Of a stretch of DNA of 64,000 bases, positions 45,629-55,034 are shown piece by piece; the first letter of the stretch is position 1, and every line of letters begins with the position of its first letter. Source of the DNA: Serratia sp. M24T3 (lineage in GTDB: Bacteria; Pseudomonadota; Gammaproteobacteria; Enterobacterales; Enterobacteriaceae); assembly GCF_000257645.1 (NCBI RefSeq), contig NZ_AJHJ01000002.1:302912-366911 (forward strand), read 5' to 3'. Made by a program: the position numbers and the translations under genes. A model generated the notes under the pieces. That model saw only the letters and a program-made list of their open reading frames with translations, had not been told where the DNA came from and ran no database searches.

Positions 45629-46273
45629 ATGATTAGTTTTTCAACCTTTTTTACCGGCATCATCATTTACATCGTCGGCACGGCAACACCAGGCCCCGCA
45701 AACCTCTCTATCGCCAATGCGGCAATGAACTATGGCAGGAAAGCCGGCTTGATGCTGGCATCGGGGGTTATCTGCGGGTCGATTTGCTGGGGAGTATTAA
45801 CAGGGATCGGCGTTTCGGCTTTATTGGCCTCGTCGCTCTATTTTATTATCGCGCTTAAACTGGTGGGTGCCTGTTATCTATTCTGGCTAGGTTATAAAGC
45901 AATCAAGAAAGCAATAGATAATAAACCGCTGTTAGCTCGAAAATTTTCTGAGCAGCCAGACAGCGCGTTGGAGTTTTATTTACAAGGTCTCAGTATTCAC
46001 CTGACTAACCCCAAAGCCGTACTTAGCTGGTTTGCCGTCACTAGCATCAGCCTTGGGGCAACCGCCCCCAAAAGCAGCATTTTTGTGCTGATAGGCAGCT
46101 GCGCAATATTAGGTATGATGATATTTAGCCTTTATGCCATAGTATTTTCCGCCCGCTCGGCAGAGGCATTTTTGGGCCGTAACAGACGCGTATTTGATAT
46201 TATCTGTGGCTGTTTCTATACCCTGTTCGCACTCAGTTTTCTTATTTCTCTGCGCCAGACTCACGGGATTTAA
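45629..46273 (+). CDS. LysE/RhtB-family exporter
   Basis: A 214-residue inner-membrane exporter with five to six helices and the family start (ATPGPANLSIANAAMNYGRKAGLMLASG, about 16-43) and the NPKAVLSWFAV segment. Members pump out amino acids such as lysine, threonine or homoserine lactones. AGGGA precedes the ATG. Its end overlaps the convergent DUF998 gene by 32 bp. Confidence 0.88.
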   Translation: MISFSTFFTGIIIYIVGTATPGPANLSIANAAMNYGRKAGLMLASGVICGSICWGVLTGIGVSALLASSLYFIIALKLVGACYLFWLGYKAIKKAIDNKPLLARKFSEQPDSALEFYLQGLSIHLTNPKAVLSWFAVTSISLGATAPKSSIFVLIGSCAILGMMIFSLYAIVFSARSAEAFLGRNRRVFDIICGCFYTLFALSFLISLRQTHGI

Positions 46274-46898
46274 TCAGTAAAAAAAATCCGGTCAGAATTT
46301 GCCAGAAGGTGATCGGATATACCGAAGCGCGTTCGATGATGCCAATCGGATATTTACCGGAGGTAATAGAAAACATGCACACTAACCCGACACCACCCAG
46401 GAACAGGGTTAACCAGGCATAGCGGCCAAACCCGGCCTTGGTATGCATTAACCATGCAGCGGCGATCAAGCACAAATTACCGCCGCCGATAGCCATCACT
46501 GCGCCTACCTGATGCAAGGTTATTCCGCTGCTGGCCGTGCCGCTGTGAAAACAGGCAATCAATACCCCGCCAATCCCATGCAGCAAACCTGCCAAAATAA
46601 ACAGACTGCGGGTGCGCCCGTTAAATACCCCACTCAGCAACCAACAGGCAAGTGCAAATAAAATCCCTTCAATAGCAAAACCGCTATTCATCACTGCGTG
46701 CAGCGGCGAACAAATATCACGGCCATCTGCCGTCTGGCCACACAGCGGAATACCCAAGTCGCTGATATAATTTTTGCTGTAGAAATAGGCAGGGTTACTC
46801 CAGCCTAGCGCTGTTATTTTTTCTGCCAGCAGATACTGTATTCCGCCCAGGCTAAAACACCACGCGCCTGTTTGTTGCCAACCGTTGAGTCTCGGCAT
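46242..46898 (-). CDS. DUF998 membrane protein
   Basis: A 218-residue membrane protein with six hydrophobic segments and the DUF998 pattern (QYLLAEKITALGWSNPAYFYSKNYISDLG; HGIGGVLIACFHSG; LHQVGAVMAIGGGN). The family's function is unknown. AGGA precedes the ATG at 46898. It starts 9 bp after the MFS transporter gene and is probably in the same operon. Confidence 0.82.
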   Translation of the reverse strand: MPRLNGWQQTGAWCFSLGGIQYLLAEKITALGWSNPAYFYSKNYISDLGIPLCGQTADGRDICSPLHAVMNSGFAIEGILFALACWLLSGVFNGRTRSLFILAGLLHGIGGVLIACFHSGTASSGITLHQVGAVMAIGGGNLCLIAAAWLMHTKAGFGRYAWLTLFLGGVGLVCMFSITSGKYPIGIIERASVYPITFWQILTGFFLLIKSRESGAEK

Positions 46899-46907
46899 AG
46901 ATTCCTA

Positions 46908-48158
46908 TTAAGCGACTATTTCAGTGTTTGGTGGATCATTTTCCAATCTTTGGCGTCGACGCAGGCCGGGGAACATTTTCATCCACAGCGCTACGACCAC
47001 CAGTGTACCTATACCACCGACTGCCGCGGCAGGAACTGCGCCTAACCATGCTGCCAACATCCCTGATTCAAATTCTCCGAGCTGATTGGAAGTATTGATA
47101 AATATTGAATTTACCGCACTTACGCGACCGCGCATGTCGTCAGGGGTATCAAGCTGAACCAGTGACCCACGGATAACCATACTGATCATATCGAATCCGC
47201 CCAGCGCAAACAGCGCCAGAATCGACAGCCACAACATATTCGATAATGCGAAAATTATCGTCGCTACACCAAATCCGGCCACGGCGGCAAACATAATCAT
47301 ACCAACGTTGCGCGACAATGCGCGTCGGCTCAACCAAAAACCGACCAGCAGTGCGCCAACAGCAGGAGCTCCGCGCAGAATGCCTAATCCCCAAGGGCCG
47401 GTATGCAGAATATCGTGGGCAAAAATCGGCAACAGTGCCGTTGCCCCACCCAGTAATACCGCGAACAAGTCCAGCGAGATAACGCCAAGCACGTCTGGGC
47501 GATTGCGTATAAAACTGATCCCGGCGAATAAAGTTTTGAAGGTCGCAGGAACGCGGCGCGGCGGTGCTTGCTCGTAGCGCAGGCGGCTGACCATCAGCAC
47601 CGAGATAAAATAAAGCAGACCACAAATGGCGTAGACCACCTGCGCACCGGCAATATAAAGCAGGCCGCCGATAGCTGGACCCACCATACCCGCGGCCTGC
47701 CCGGCAACGCTGTTGGCCGCCATCGCGCGCGGCAAAATTTTTGGTGGCACCAGCGCAGGCAGCATCGAAAGCAGCGACGGTCCTTCCATTGCCTTGGCGA
47801 CGGATATCACAAACAATAATCCGAGCACCACGATTTCATTGACGTGCTGAGTTAGCGTGAGCGCAGCAAGCGCGAAAATCGCCAACCCTTCGATAAACTG
47901 AGCCAAAACAACCACTCGGCGGCGATCGAACTGATCCGCAACGTGTCCGGCAACCAACGCGAGAGCAACGGAAGGGAAAAATTGCACCAGTCCGATCAGT
48001 CCGAGGTCAAATGCGCGTCCAGTCAGAGAATAAACCTGCCAGCTCACCGCAATGGTCAGCATTTGGAATCCAAAGCTTGAAGAGGCACGAGCAATCCAGA
48101 ACGCGACGAAAGAGCGGTGTTGCAGCAGCGAGTCCGAGTTAACGGAAGGAGGAGGCAT
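46908..48158 (-). CDS. MFS transporter, EntS/MFS_3 type
   Basis: A 416-residue, 12-helix transporter of the MFS_3 group (ASSSFGFQMLTIAVSWQVYSLTGRAFDLGLIGLVQFFPSV start; loop AGHVADQFDRRRVV between helices 2 and 3). Members include the enterobactin exporter EntS and drug exporters; no siderophore genes are near. The ATG at 48158 follows AGGGA; the frame to 48209 lacks support. It forms an operon with the DUF998 gene. Confidence 0.87.
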   Translation of the reverse strand: MPPPSVNSDSLLQHRSFVAFWIARASSSFGFQMLTIAVSWQVYSLTGRAFDLGLIGLVQFFPSVALALVAGHVADQFDRRRVVVLAQFIEGLAIFALAALTLTQHVNEIVVLGLLFVISVAKAMEGPSLLSMLPALVPPKILPRAMAANSVAGQAAGMVGPAIGGLLYIAGAQVVYAICGLLYFISVLMVSRLRYEQAPPRRVPATFKTLFAGISFIRNRPDVLGVISLDLFAVLLGGATALLPIFAHDILHTGPWGLGILRGAPAVGALLVGFWLSRRALSRNVGMIMFAAVAGFGVATIIFALSNMLWLSILALFALGGFDMISMVIRGSLVQLDTPDDMRGRVSAVNSIFINTSNQLGEFESGMLAAWLGAVPAAAVGGIGTLVVVALWMKMFPGLRRRQRLENDPPNTEIVA

Positions 48159-48411
48159 GGCAAATCCCTGAAAAATAGTTATGCAATTAATAGTTATTAC
48201 GCTATTCAAGACATCACTTTTACCATAAATAAATCACAAGTTTAAAACTTAATCAGTTTACCAAAGTAAAAATAGCACTGAAGATCTTTGCCCCCTAAAA
48301 AGTTAGGGAAATTGCGGAGTTAGCAAGCAACATCATGCCGGTGAAAGGTTTCGATTTTATCCGTTAACTGAACTTGCTTGCGCGTCAGTGAAACATAAGA
48401 AAAACTACTAT

Positions 48412-49398
48412 TTAGATGATTTGTCGTACTTTATTTTTAAATACCAAGCCGATAATAAATATTAAAACAAGTGCGAATCCGGTTATTACCATATCACGAG
48501 TTAAATTTGACCACGGCAGGTTTACTGCTGAAAAAAACCATAGAATCAGGCCAAGGAATAATATGTGCGAGTAATATATAAAAGTGGACAGCAACCGCTC
48601 CATGCCGTTCAGAATCCTCAGACCCGGTTTTTTCATACAACCGATGAACACGAATGAAGATAGCAGTGGCGTGGTCATCATCATATCCATCGAATTAACG
48701 AGTGCTCCTTCTAAGCTATTGATCACCGAAGTGGTAATCAACGACTCGGCAATAATAAGCAACGCTGAAAATGTAATCCATTTTTTAAAATCAACAACTC
48801 TGGAAAGTATTGTTGTCTCGTGTCGAGAAAATATAAAACCCAGAAAAAACATTGGAGCACCATAAAGAAAACCGTTTTTATACCAAAAACAATTCAGGCT
48901 GTGTATCAGCAAAAGTCGCCAGTTTAACGCAACCCCTAAGAGCCAAATTAAGGCAATGATGACTATCACGACTTTAGTTTTTTGTTCAATAATTCCTCTG
49001 AGAAAATAACAAAGTAATGATGCCGTAATCAGCGAAGGAATGAACCAGAGATGCACCACACCCGTCAGTTCGGCTCTGAGAATGAGATAAAACTTGCGGG
49101 AAGGGCTGGCGTCGGTTAGCTGAATAATGTTTAGCAGGGTATAAGCATAAACAGTTGACCAGATTAGATAAGTTCTGATGATGTGAACATACCATTTTTT
49201 GACATGGCATTTTATAATGGTTTTATAAAAAAGATAACCGCTGACAATAAAATAAAACGGCACTGCGGTTATAAAAAAACCATTGGTCAATAATCCGGTT
49301 AGATAACTTGGGTGGCGAACATCCAAAAGAAAACCGTGCATAATAACCACGGTAATAGAGAACAGTAGCTTAACGCTATCTATACTGTTATTTTTCAC
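48412..49398 (-). CDS. acyltransferase-3 family membrane protein
   Basis: A roughly 328-residue membrane-bound acyltransferase (OafA/WecH type) with about ten helices. The family start NNSIDSVKLLFSITVVIMHGFLL contains the conserved histidine of helix 1, and the usual VHLWFIPSLI segment (canonical HLWFLxxL) is near residue 135. It would add an acetyl or similar group to a surface sugar. There is no ATG near the true start: the GTG at 49398 gives the normal family N-terminus, while a TTG at 49533 would add 45 unlike residues. Codon use is AT-rich compared with its neighbours. Confidence 0.75.
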   Translation of the reverse strand: MKNNSIDSVKLLFSITVVIMHGFLLDVRHPSYLTGLLTNGFFITAVPFYFIVSGYLFYKTIIKCHVKKWYVHIIRTYLIWSTVYAYTLLNIIQLTDASPSRKFYLILRAELTGVVHLWFIPSLITASLLCYFLRGIIEQKTKVVIVIIALIWLLGVALNWRLLLIHSLNCFWYKNGFLYGAPMFFLGFIFSRHETTILSRVVDFKKWITFSALLIIAESLITTSVINSLEGALVNSMDMMMTTPLLSSFVFIGCMKKPGLRILNGMERLLSTFIYYSHILFLGLILWFFSAVNLPWSNLTRDMVITGFALVLIFIIGLVFKNKVRQII

Positions 49399-49533
49399 TA
49401 TTTTATAATCCGCCAGGTTATTGATAAATAATAAATAGGCATAACTCTCAACAGAGTTGAAAGTGCAATTCCCTTGGCTTATGGTGTTCTCAAAAAAAAA
49501 TACAGCGCAAATTTTAAAAAAATTGAGCCGCAA

Positions 49534-49879
49534 ATAACATCAACAACAAATATCCCTTATCATTTTGGTAAGGGCTAAACTAACTTTTATAATTGTCATG
49601 GCAAACGGTTAATAGCTTAAGAATATAAAATGCTTTTAAACTACTTGCTGTGTGTAGAGAGTTACTATCATTCTTAACAAAAAAAATAGCAAATATTATT
49701 AATGTTTACTGAGTAAATAGTTTGAACAGGCGTTAAAACCAATCCGCGGGTAGCTAACTTCTATATAAAAGTAAAGAGAGGGGACGGGTAATGTTTATTG
49801 GAATTATGATCTGACTCACAAATAAAAAAGTCAGATCATGCAACCCAATCTCATTGCCGACTGTTTGAAGGGGAAATAT
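49534..49879. other. 346-bp AT-rich gap with an 11-bp inverted repeat
   Basis: No gene is seen. ATGATCTGACT (49806-49816) and AGTCAGATCAT (49829-49839) form a perfect 11-bp stem with a 12-nt A-rich loop, 41 bp past the stop of the minus-strand ABC operon. It may terminate that operon, but the T-rich part is in the loop instead of after the stem, so it could also be a regulator site. Confidence 0.5.
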
Positions 49880-51514
49880 TTAACCCGCAGCACTTAACGT
49901 CGCCGCTGTTTGACTTCTGGCAGGGATATGACTCAAAAGTTGGCGGGTGTAGTCGGTTTGGGGATGGTCAAAAATTTGCTGTACCGCTGCCTGCTCGACG
50001 ACTTTCCCCTGTTGCATAACCACCACATAGTCTGAAATCTGTTTAACAACCGCCAGATCATGAGAGATAAACAGGTAACTCAAGCCTAACTCGCGCTGCA
50101 GACGGTCCAATAAAGTTAATATTTGCGACTGAACTGCGGCATCAAGCGCCGAGACAGGTTCGTCAAGCACCACCAGCTCGGGGGAAATGGCCAACGCTCG
50201 TGCAATCGCGACCCGCTGTCGCTGGCCGCCGGATAATGTCGTAGGGCGTACATCCAGCAATCGCCGCGGCAGCTCGACACTGTCCATCAGCCACTCGGCT
50301 CTTTCGCGCTGACTGTGCCGACAGCCGATACGAAAAGCCACCAGCGGTTCAGTAATAATCTCAAGCAATGTCATTTTCGGATTCAGCGACGCATAGGGAT
50401 TTTGATACACCACTTGCACTCGACGACGGAATGCCAGTCGTTCGGCGCGGCTGGGGGCGCTGAAATCCTCGCCGTCGAACTCGATATTGCCGCTGTCTTG
50501 AGTTTCCAGCCCTAACAACATACGCACGGTGGTCGATTTACCGGAGCCAGACTCCCCCACCAAGCTAGTGGTTCCGCCACGGATCACCGGAAAAGAAACC
50601 TTGTCCACGGCAATAAAATGGCTTTGGCCACCGCTGGAAACAAAACGCTTGCTCAGCTGGTTGGCGCGCAGTAAGGGTAGATTATTTTTTAACAACGGGC
50701 GGCGCGGCACCTCAAAAAAAGCGGGTGAAGACTGCAACAGCTGGCGGGTGTAAGCATGGCGCGGCTGGTTAAACAGCGCAGCGGCGGGGCCGGTTTCTAC
50801 AACTTTTCCGTGCTGCATCACCATTACGCGATCGGCACGCTCCAGCGCCACCTGTAAGTCATGGGTTATCAACAGCAGCGCAATTCCCTTGCTGCGCACG
50901 ATGGATTCAAGCGCGTCAAGCACCTGTTTTTGTACGGTCACATCAAGAGCGCTGGTCGGTTCATCGGCAATAATGAGTTTTGGATGATGGCTCATCGCCA
51001 TCGCCAGGAGTACGCGTTGGCGCATTCCGCCGGAAAGTTGGTGTGGGTAGCTGTGCAACACACGATGAGCATCGTGCAGCCCCACTTCAGTCAACAGAGT
51101 TTCCACCCGCGCCACGGCCTGCTTTTTGCTGACACCGTGCAAAGTCAGTGCTTCGAGCATTTGCTTGCCGATAGACTGAATAGGGTTAAGCGACTGGCCC
51201 GGATCTTGAGGGACAAAACCAATTTCCAGCCCGCGTAATTGTTGCCAACGCCGTTGGCTAATATTCTCAAGCGCTTCGCCATCCAGCCGAATCGTACCCT
51301 CTGTGCGCCGTGCCTGCTTGCCCAACAGTCCGACCAACGCCGAGGCAGTCGTGGACTTGCCCGAGCCGGAACCGCCAACAATCGCCAACACTTCTCCCGC
51401 AGCCAGCTGTAGATCGAGTTTTTCCACCGCCCGCAGCATTTCTCCGTTCTTGAGGGCGTAGTCAATACTGAGCTGTTCCACTGACAGCAGTACCGGTTTT
51501 GTTGTCTGGCTCAT
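49880..51514 (-). CDS. fused double ATPase of an oligopeptide-type ABC importer
   Basis: A 544-residue ATPase with two complete oligopeptide-type ABC domains in one chain, like GsiA or YejF. Domain 1 (about 5-265) has [24 protein letters not shown] and [12 protein letters not shown]. Domain 2 (about 280-530) has [24 protein letters not shown] and LVVLDEPVSALD. It powers the importer formed with the two permeases upstream. Its start overlaps the stop of the second permease gene (ATGA). Last gene of the five-gene operon beginning with the monooxygenase. Confidence 0.9.
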   Translation of the reverse strand: MSQTTKPVLLSVEQLSIDYALKNGEMLRAVEKLDLQLAAGEVLAIVGGSGSGKSTTASALVGLLGKQARRTEGTIRLDGEALENISQRRWQQLRGLEIGFVPQDPGQSLNPIQSIGKQMLEALTLHGVSKKQAVARVETLLTEVGLHDAHRVLHSYPHQLSGGMRQRVLLAMAMSHHPKLIIADEPTSALDVTVQKQVLDALESIVRSKGIALLLITHDLQVALERADRVMVMQHGKVVETGPAAALFNQPRHAYTRQLLQSSPAFFEVPRRPLLKNNLPLLRANQLSKRFVSSGGQSHFIAVDKVSFPVIRGGTTSLVGESGSGKSTTVRMLLGLETQDSGNIEFDGEDFSAPSRAERLAFRRRVQVVYQNPYASLNPKMTLLEIITEPLVAFRIGCRHSQRERAEWLMDSVELPRRLLDVRPTTLSGGQRQRVAIARALAISPELVVLDEPVSALDAAVQSQILTLLDRLQRELGLSYLFISHDLAVVKQISDYVVVMQQGKVVEQAAVQQIFDHPQTDYTRQLLSHIPARSQTAATLSAAG

Positions 51515-52353
51515 TGTTCCTCCGCTCGGTCTTGAATAAATCCAGCGACCCGGTTAGTTGCCAGCACGGCAAACACGATAATCAAACCCGGTAACGTGGT
51601 GTACCACCAGGCAGCCGCAATGTAGTTACGGCCTTCGGAAATAAGCAACCCCCATTCCGGTTGCGGAGGTGGCGCACCGAAGCCAAGAAAACTCAGCGCC
51701 GACACAGACAGCAGCGCAAAACCCAGCTCCAGCGCAGCCAGTGACAGCACCGGTGCCAGCGCATGAGGAATGATGTGACGGCGTATAATAGTCAGATGAC
51801 TGACACCGCCGGCGCGCGCGGCTTCCACAAACAAATTGACCTTGCTGCGTAACACCTCTCCTCGCGACAGGCGGGCAAAAGTGGCTACCGATGACAGTCC
51901 TACTGCGACAGCAATGTGCAGTGTCCCAAAACCTAAAACGGTGACAATCGCCATTGCCAGCAACAGATTAGGTATCGCCATCAGCACCTCAATAATGCGC
52001 ATAAACAGCTGGTCGGTTCGCCCCCCCACGTAGCCTGAAATGACGCCGATTGACGCGCCAACCACTAACGCTATCGCCACTGAAAACAGTGTGGCTTTCA
52101 AGGTCAGCGCGGTTCCGTAAACCGTGCGGCTGTAGATATCGCGCCCCAGATGATCGGTTCCAAACCAGTGTGAAACCGAAGGTGCCTGCAACGCGCCAAG
52201 CGGATCGCCAACCAGTGGGTCCTGATGACTAAACACACTGGGAACCATAGCCCACAGCGCCACCACCAGTAATACCGCCAGACTCAACCACAGCGTAAAG
52301 GCTAAACGCCGACGCGAAGTAAGCGCCCGTTCACCAGGCAGAATAAGACTCAT
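51511..52353 (-). CDS. ABC importer permease (DppC-like)
   Basis: A 280-residue membrane protein of the DppC type with the HWFGTDHLGRDIYSRTVYG motif (about 62-80) and coupling loop EAARAGGVSHLTIIRRHIIPH. The true start is the ATG at 52353, which follows GGAGGTGG and overlaps the previous gene as ATGA; the open frame continues to 52632 only because it runs through the upstream permease gene. Works with the next permease and the fused ATPase. Confidence 0.9.
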   Translation of the reverse strand: MSLILPGERALTSRRRLAFTLWLSLAVLLVVALWAMVPSVFSHQDPLVGDPLGALQAPSVSHWFGTDHLGRDIYSRTVYGTALTLKATLFSVAIALVVGASIGVISGYVGGRTDQLFMRIIEVLMAIPNLLLAMAIVTVLGFGTLHIAVAVGLSSVATFARLSRGEVLRSKVNLFVEAARAGGVSHLTIIRRHIIPHALAPVLSLAALELGFALLSVSALSFLGFGAPPPQPEWGLLISEGRNYIAAAWWYTTLPGLIIVFAVLATNRVAGFIQDRAEEQ

Positions 52354-53360
52354 TTGCCACCTCCTGCCGAGAGGCTGCCTAAACGCGGGTCGAGCAGCGG
52401 ATAAAGGAGATCGACCACAAAGTTCACCAGCACAAAGACTATCGCAGCGGTCAGAACCACGCCCTGCACTACCGGAATATCCTGAGTCGAGACCGCGCCC
52501 TGCGCCAGTCGGCCCAGTCCTTCGCGCGAAAAAATGGTTTCCGTGACCACCGCGCCAGCCAGTAGATGGCCGAAAATCATGCCGGTCAACGTCAGCAGCG
52601 GGATCGCCGCGTTGGGCAAGACATGTCGCCATAATAAATGCGCGGTGCTGGCACCTTTTAAACGCAGCGCGTCAATAAACGGCCGCCGCCACACTTCGGC
52701 CAGCGAGCGGTTCATTACCTGTGCCAGCATGGCCGCCGTTGGAACGGCTAACGTTAACGTCGGCAGCACCAGAGATTGCCATCCCTGATTGCCCATTGCC
52801 GGGAACCAGGCATGACTGAAAGAGAAGGCCTGCAACAACAGCAAACCGAGCCAGAAAGTCGGCAGCGCCGCCCCCAGAGAGGGCAATGCCAAAAATGCCG
52901 ATTTAAGTCGGCCAGCGGGCAATACACTGACCCCGGCGGCTAATCCCCCGCCGACAATAATTGCTACGGCAAGGGCGCACAATGCCAGCAACAGGGTCGG
53001 CGGTAATGCCTGTAACACTAAACGCGTCACCGGATCACCACTGACAATCGAGCGCCCCAAATCAAAGTGCAGCAGGTCCCAAATTGACCACGCGTACTGT
53101 ATATAGAAAGGCTCATCGAGGTGATACAGCGCCTTGAGCGCGTTAACCTGCGCGATATCCACCGTGCTCTGTTCTCCCTGATTGAGCATGATGGTCACGG
53201 GGTCTGACGGCAAAATGTAGAGGATCAGAAACGTCAGCGTATAGGCCGCCCACAGCACGGCAAGACTCGTCAACACCCGCTTGACAAGCCAGTGGACGCG
53301 TGGCCCGCTGGCGCTGATTTTGTCGATTGGATTATCGGAAATCCAGGTTTTGTCAGTCAT
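52350..53360 (-). CDS. ABC importer permease (DppB-like)
   Basis: A 336-residue DppB-type permease with the N-terminal helix LTSLAVLWAAYTLTFLILYILPSDPV and coupling loop DALRLKGASTAHLLWRHVLPN. It forms the channel with the DppC-like partner, overlapping it by 4 bp. It is 15 bp after the binding-protein gene. Confidence 0.9.
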   Translation of the reverse strand: MTDKTWISDNPIDKISASGPRVHWLVKRVLTSLAVLWAAYTLTFLILYILPSDPVTIMLNQGEQSTVDIAQVNALKALYHLDEPFYIQYAWSIWDLLHFDLGRSIVSGDPVTRLVLQALPPTLLLALCALAVAIIVGGGLAAGVSVLPAGRLKSAFLALPSLGAALPTFWLGLLLLQAFSFSHAWFPAMGNQGWQSLVLPTLTLAVPTAAMLAQVMNRSLAEVWRRPFIDALRLKGASTAHLLWRHVLPNAAIPLLTLTGMIFGHLLAGAVVTETIFSREGLGRLAQGAVSTQDIPVVQGVVLTAAIVFVLVNFVVDLLYPLLDPRLGSLSAGGGK

Positions 53361-53375
53361 GTGCGCCCTATCCTT

Positions 53376-55013
53376 TTACGATTTCGGTGAAAGCCAGGTG
53401 TCATACAGCTGGAAACGCGATGAAGCGTCGTAACGGAAGCCGTGAACGTTATTGCCAGTGGCAATCACCGTCGCCAGCTCCACCAGCGGAATGGCATCAC
53501 CGTCGGCAATCAGTCCTTTGGCCGCGTCGCTGACCAGTTGCTGCCGCTTGTCATTGTCCAACGTCTGACTTGACTGCTGTAGCGCGCTATCAATCTGATT
53601 CGCTGCCCGTTTGTTGACATTACGCCCGCCAGGACCCGCATCGAAGACCGTGCGCAGTACATCCGGGTCGGAACGGGTCAGATTATAGAACTCCACCTCC
53701 TGCGAACCGCTGGACTGCCGGGCGATCACTTGCCCAATCGGTGCTTTATCCAACTGAATATCAATGCCGACTTTCCTCAGTTGCTGCTGTACCAACTCGA
53801 TAAACGGTGCAGATTGCCAGTAAGTCAGGGTAAATCTCAAACGCTGGCCACCTTTGACACGCACCCCGTCCGCGCCTTTCACCCAGCCATCTTTATTCAA
53901 CAAGTTTTCAGCAGCCTGTGGGTCATATTTCAACTGGCTGCCGAGGTCTTGATACAGCGGCGTAGTTTTCGCCAGTACCGAGCTGGCCGGTGCCTGATAG
54001 CGCGACAAAATTGGCTGCAAGGCGGCGCGGTCGATGGCCAGATTCAGCGCCTTTCGCACGCTCTCATCGGCCATTAGCGGCATCGACTGATTCGGAAACA
54101 GGCTGTAAACCAGCCCCGGATTGGTTCGCGCGATGATCGGCAATTTTTTTGCCAAAATCAGCGGCTCATCCTGAGGCGTAACACCGGCATTGAGGTCTAA
54201 CTGTCCCGAGACAAGACTGCCGAAACGCACTCCGGACTCTGGCACCACGCGATACTCAATGCCGTCGAGATAGCTGTCGCCCCGATGCTGCGCCAGCGAC
54301 GACGGCCACTGGTAGCCCTGACGCCGGGTAATATCGACTTTCTGATTATGCACAAAAGTCTTGAGCACAAACGGACCGGTACCCACCAGATTACCCTGAC
54401 AGCGCGCATCCACCGTCGCCTTCACGGTAGAGTTAGCGAAGAAACCGAGGCTCATGGTCGAGGTTGCCTGCAGAAACTGCGCATTTGGCTGCACAAATTT
54501 GATCACCACATGTTTTGCATCTGGCGTTTCAATACTGCTCAGGCCCTTGAGATAGGTCGAGGCCAGCGAAGAACGCGCGCCCATCGCAACGATGGCTTCT
54601 AGATTGTCCTTCACCGACTGCGAGTTAAACGGCGTGCCGTCGCTGAAAGTTACGCCATCGCGTAGCGTAAAGCTGAAACTGCGGTTGTCATCGCTGACCT
54701 GCCACTGGGTCGCCAGCCATGGCACGATTTTGCCGGTTTGCGGGTCCTGATCGGTGAGGGAATCGGTTAACTGACGCCCGATATTGAGCGAGTTATTGTT
54801 GCCGACTTGCTGCGGATCCAGGCAGTTAGGATCGGTATCGATAGCCACCAACAGAGTCCCGCCGGAATGCGGCGTATCGGCAGCAGGTTTATTGCTGGCC
54901 GAGGCTGCTTCCGGTTTATCACAGGCGGTCAGCGCAGAAGCCATCAGCAATGGAAAAACCAGCCGCCGCAGTCGCGATCCCGTCCGCAGAGAGGTATTTG
55001 AAAACTCTTGCAC
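53376..55013 (-). CDS. SBP family 5 substrate-binding lipoprotein
   Basis: A 545-residue binding protein. The lipoprotein signal ends with the lipobox LTAC (about residues 28-31), so it is anchored on the outer face of the inner membrane by lipid. The mature part has family 5 patterns (GGTLLVAIDTDPNCLDPQ; LRDGVTFSDGTPFNSQSV). The start is set at the GTG at 55013, behind AGGA at seven bases; the only longer start is a TTG at 55034. The ligand is not known; the neighbouring monooxygenase suggests a sulfur- or nitrogen-containing organic compound. Confidence 0.85.
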   Translation of the reverse strand: MQEFSNTSLRTGSRLRRLVFPLLMASALTACDKPEAASASNKPAADTPHSGGTLLVAIDTDPNCLDPQQVGNNNSLNIGRQLTDSLTDQDPQTGKIVPWLATQWQVSDDNRSFSFTLRDGVTFSDGTPFNSQSVKDNLEAIVAMGARSSLASTYLKGLSSIETPDAKHVVIKFVQPNAQFLQATSTMSLGFFANSTVKATVDARCQGNLVGTGPFVLKTFVHNQKVDITRRQGYQWPSSLAQHRGDSYLDGIEYRVVPESGVRFGSLVSGQLDLNAGVTPQDEPLILAKKLPIIARTNPGLVYSLFPNQSMPLMADESVRKALNLAIDRAALQPILSRYQAPASSVLAKTTPLYQDLGSQLKYDPQAAENLLNKDGWVKGADGVRVKGGQRLRFTLTYWQSAPFIELVQQQLRKVGIDIQLDKAPIGQVIARQSSGSQEVEFYNLTRSDPDVLRTVFDAGPGGRNVNKRAANQIDSALQQSSQTLDNDKRQQLVSDAAKGLIADGDAIPLVELATVIATGNNVHGFRYDASSRFQLYDTWLSPKS

Positions 55014-55034
55014 GTCACTATCCTTATTATTCAA

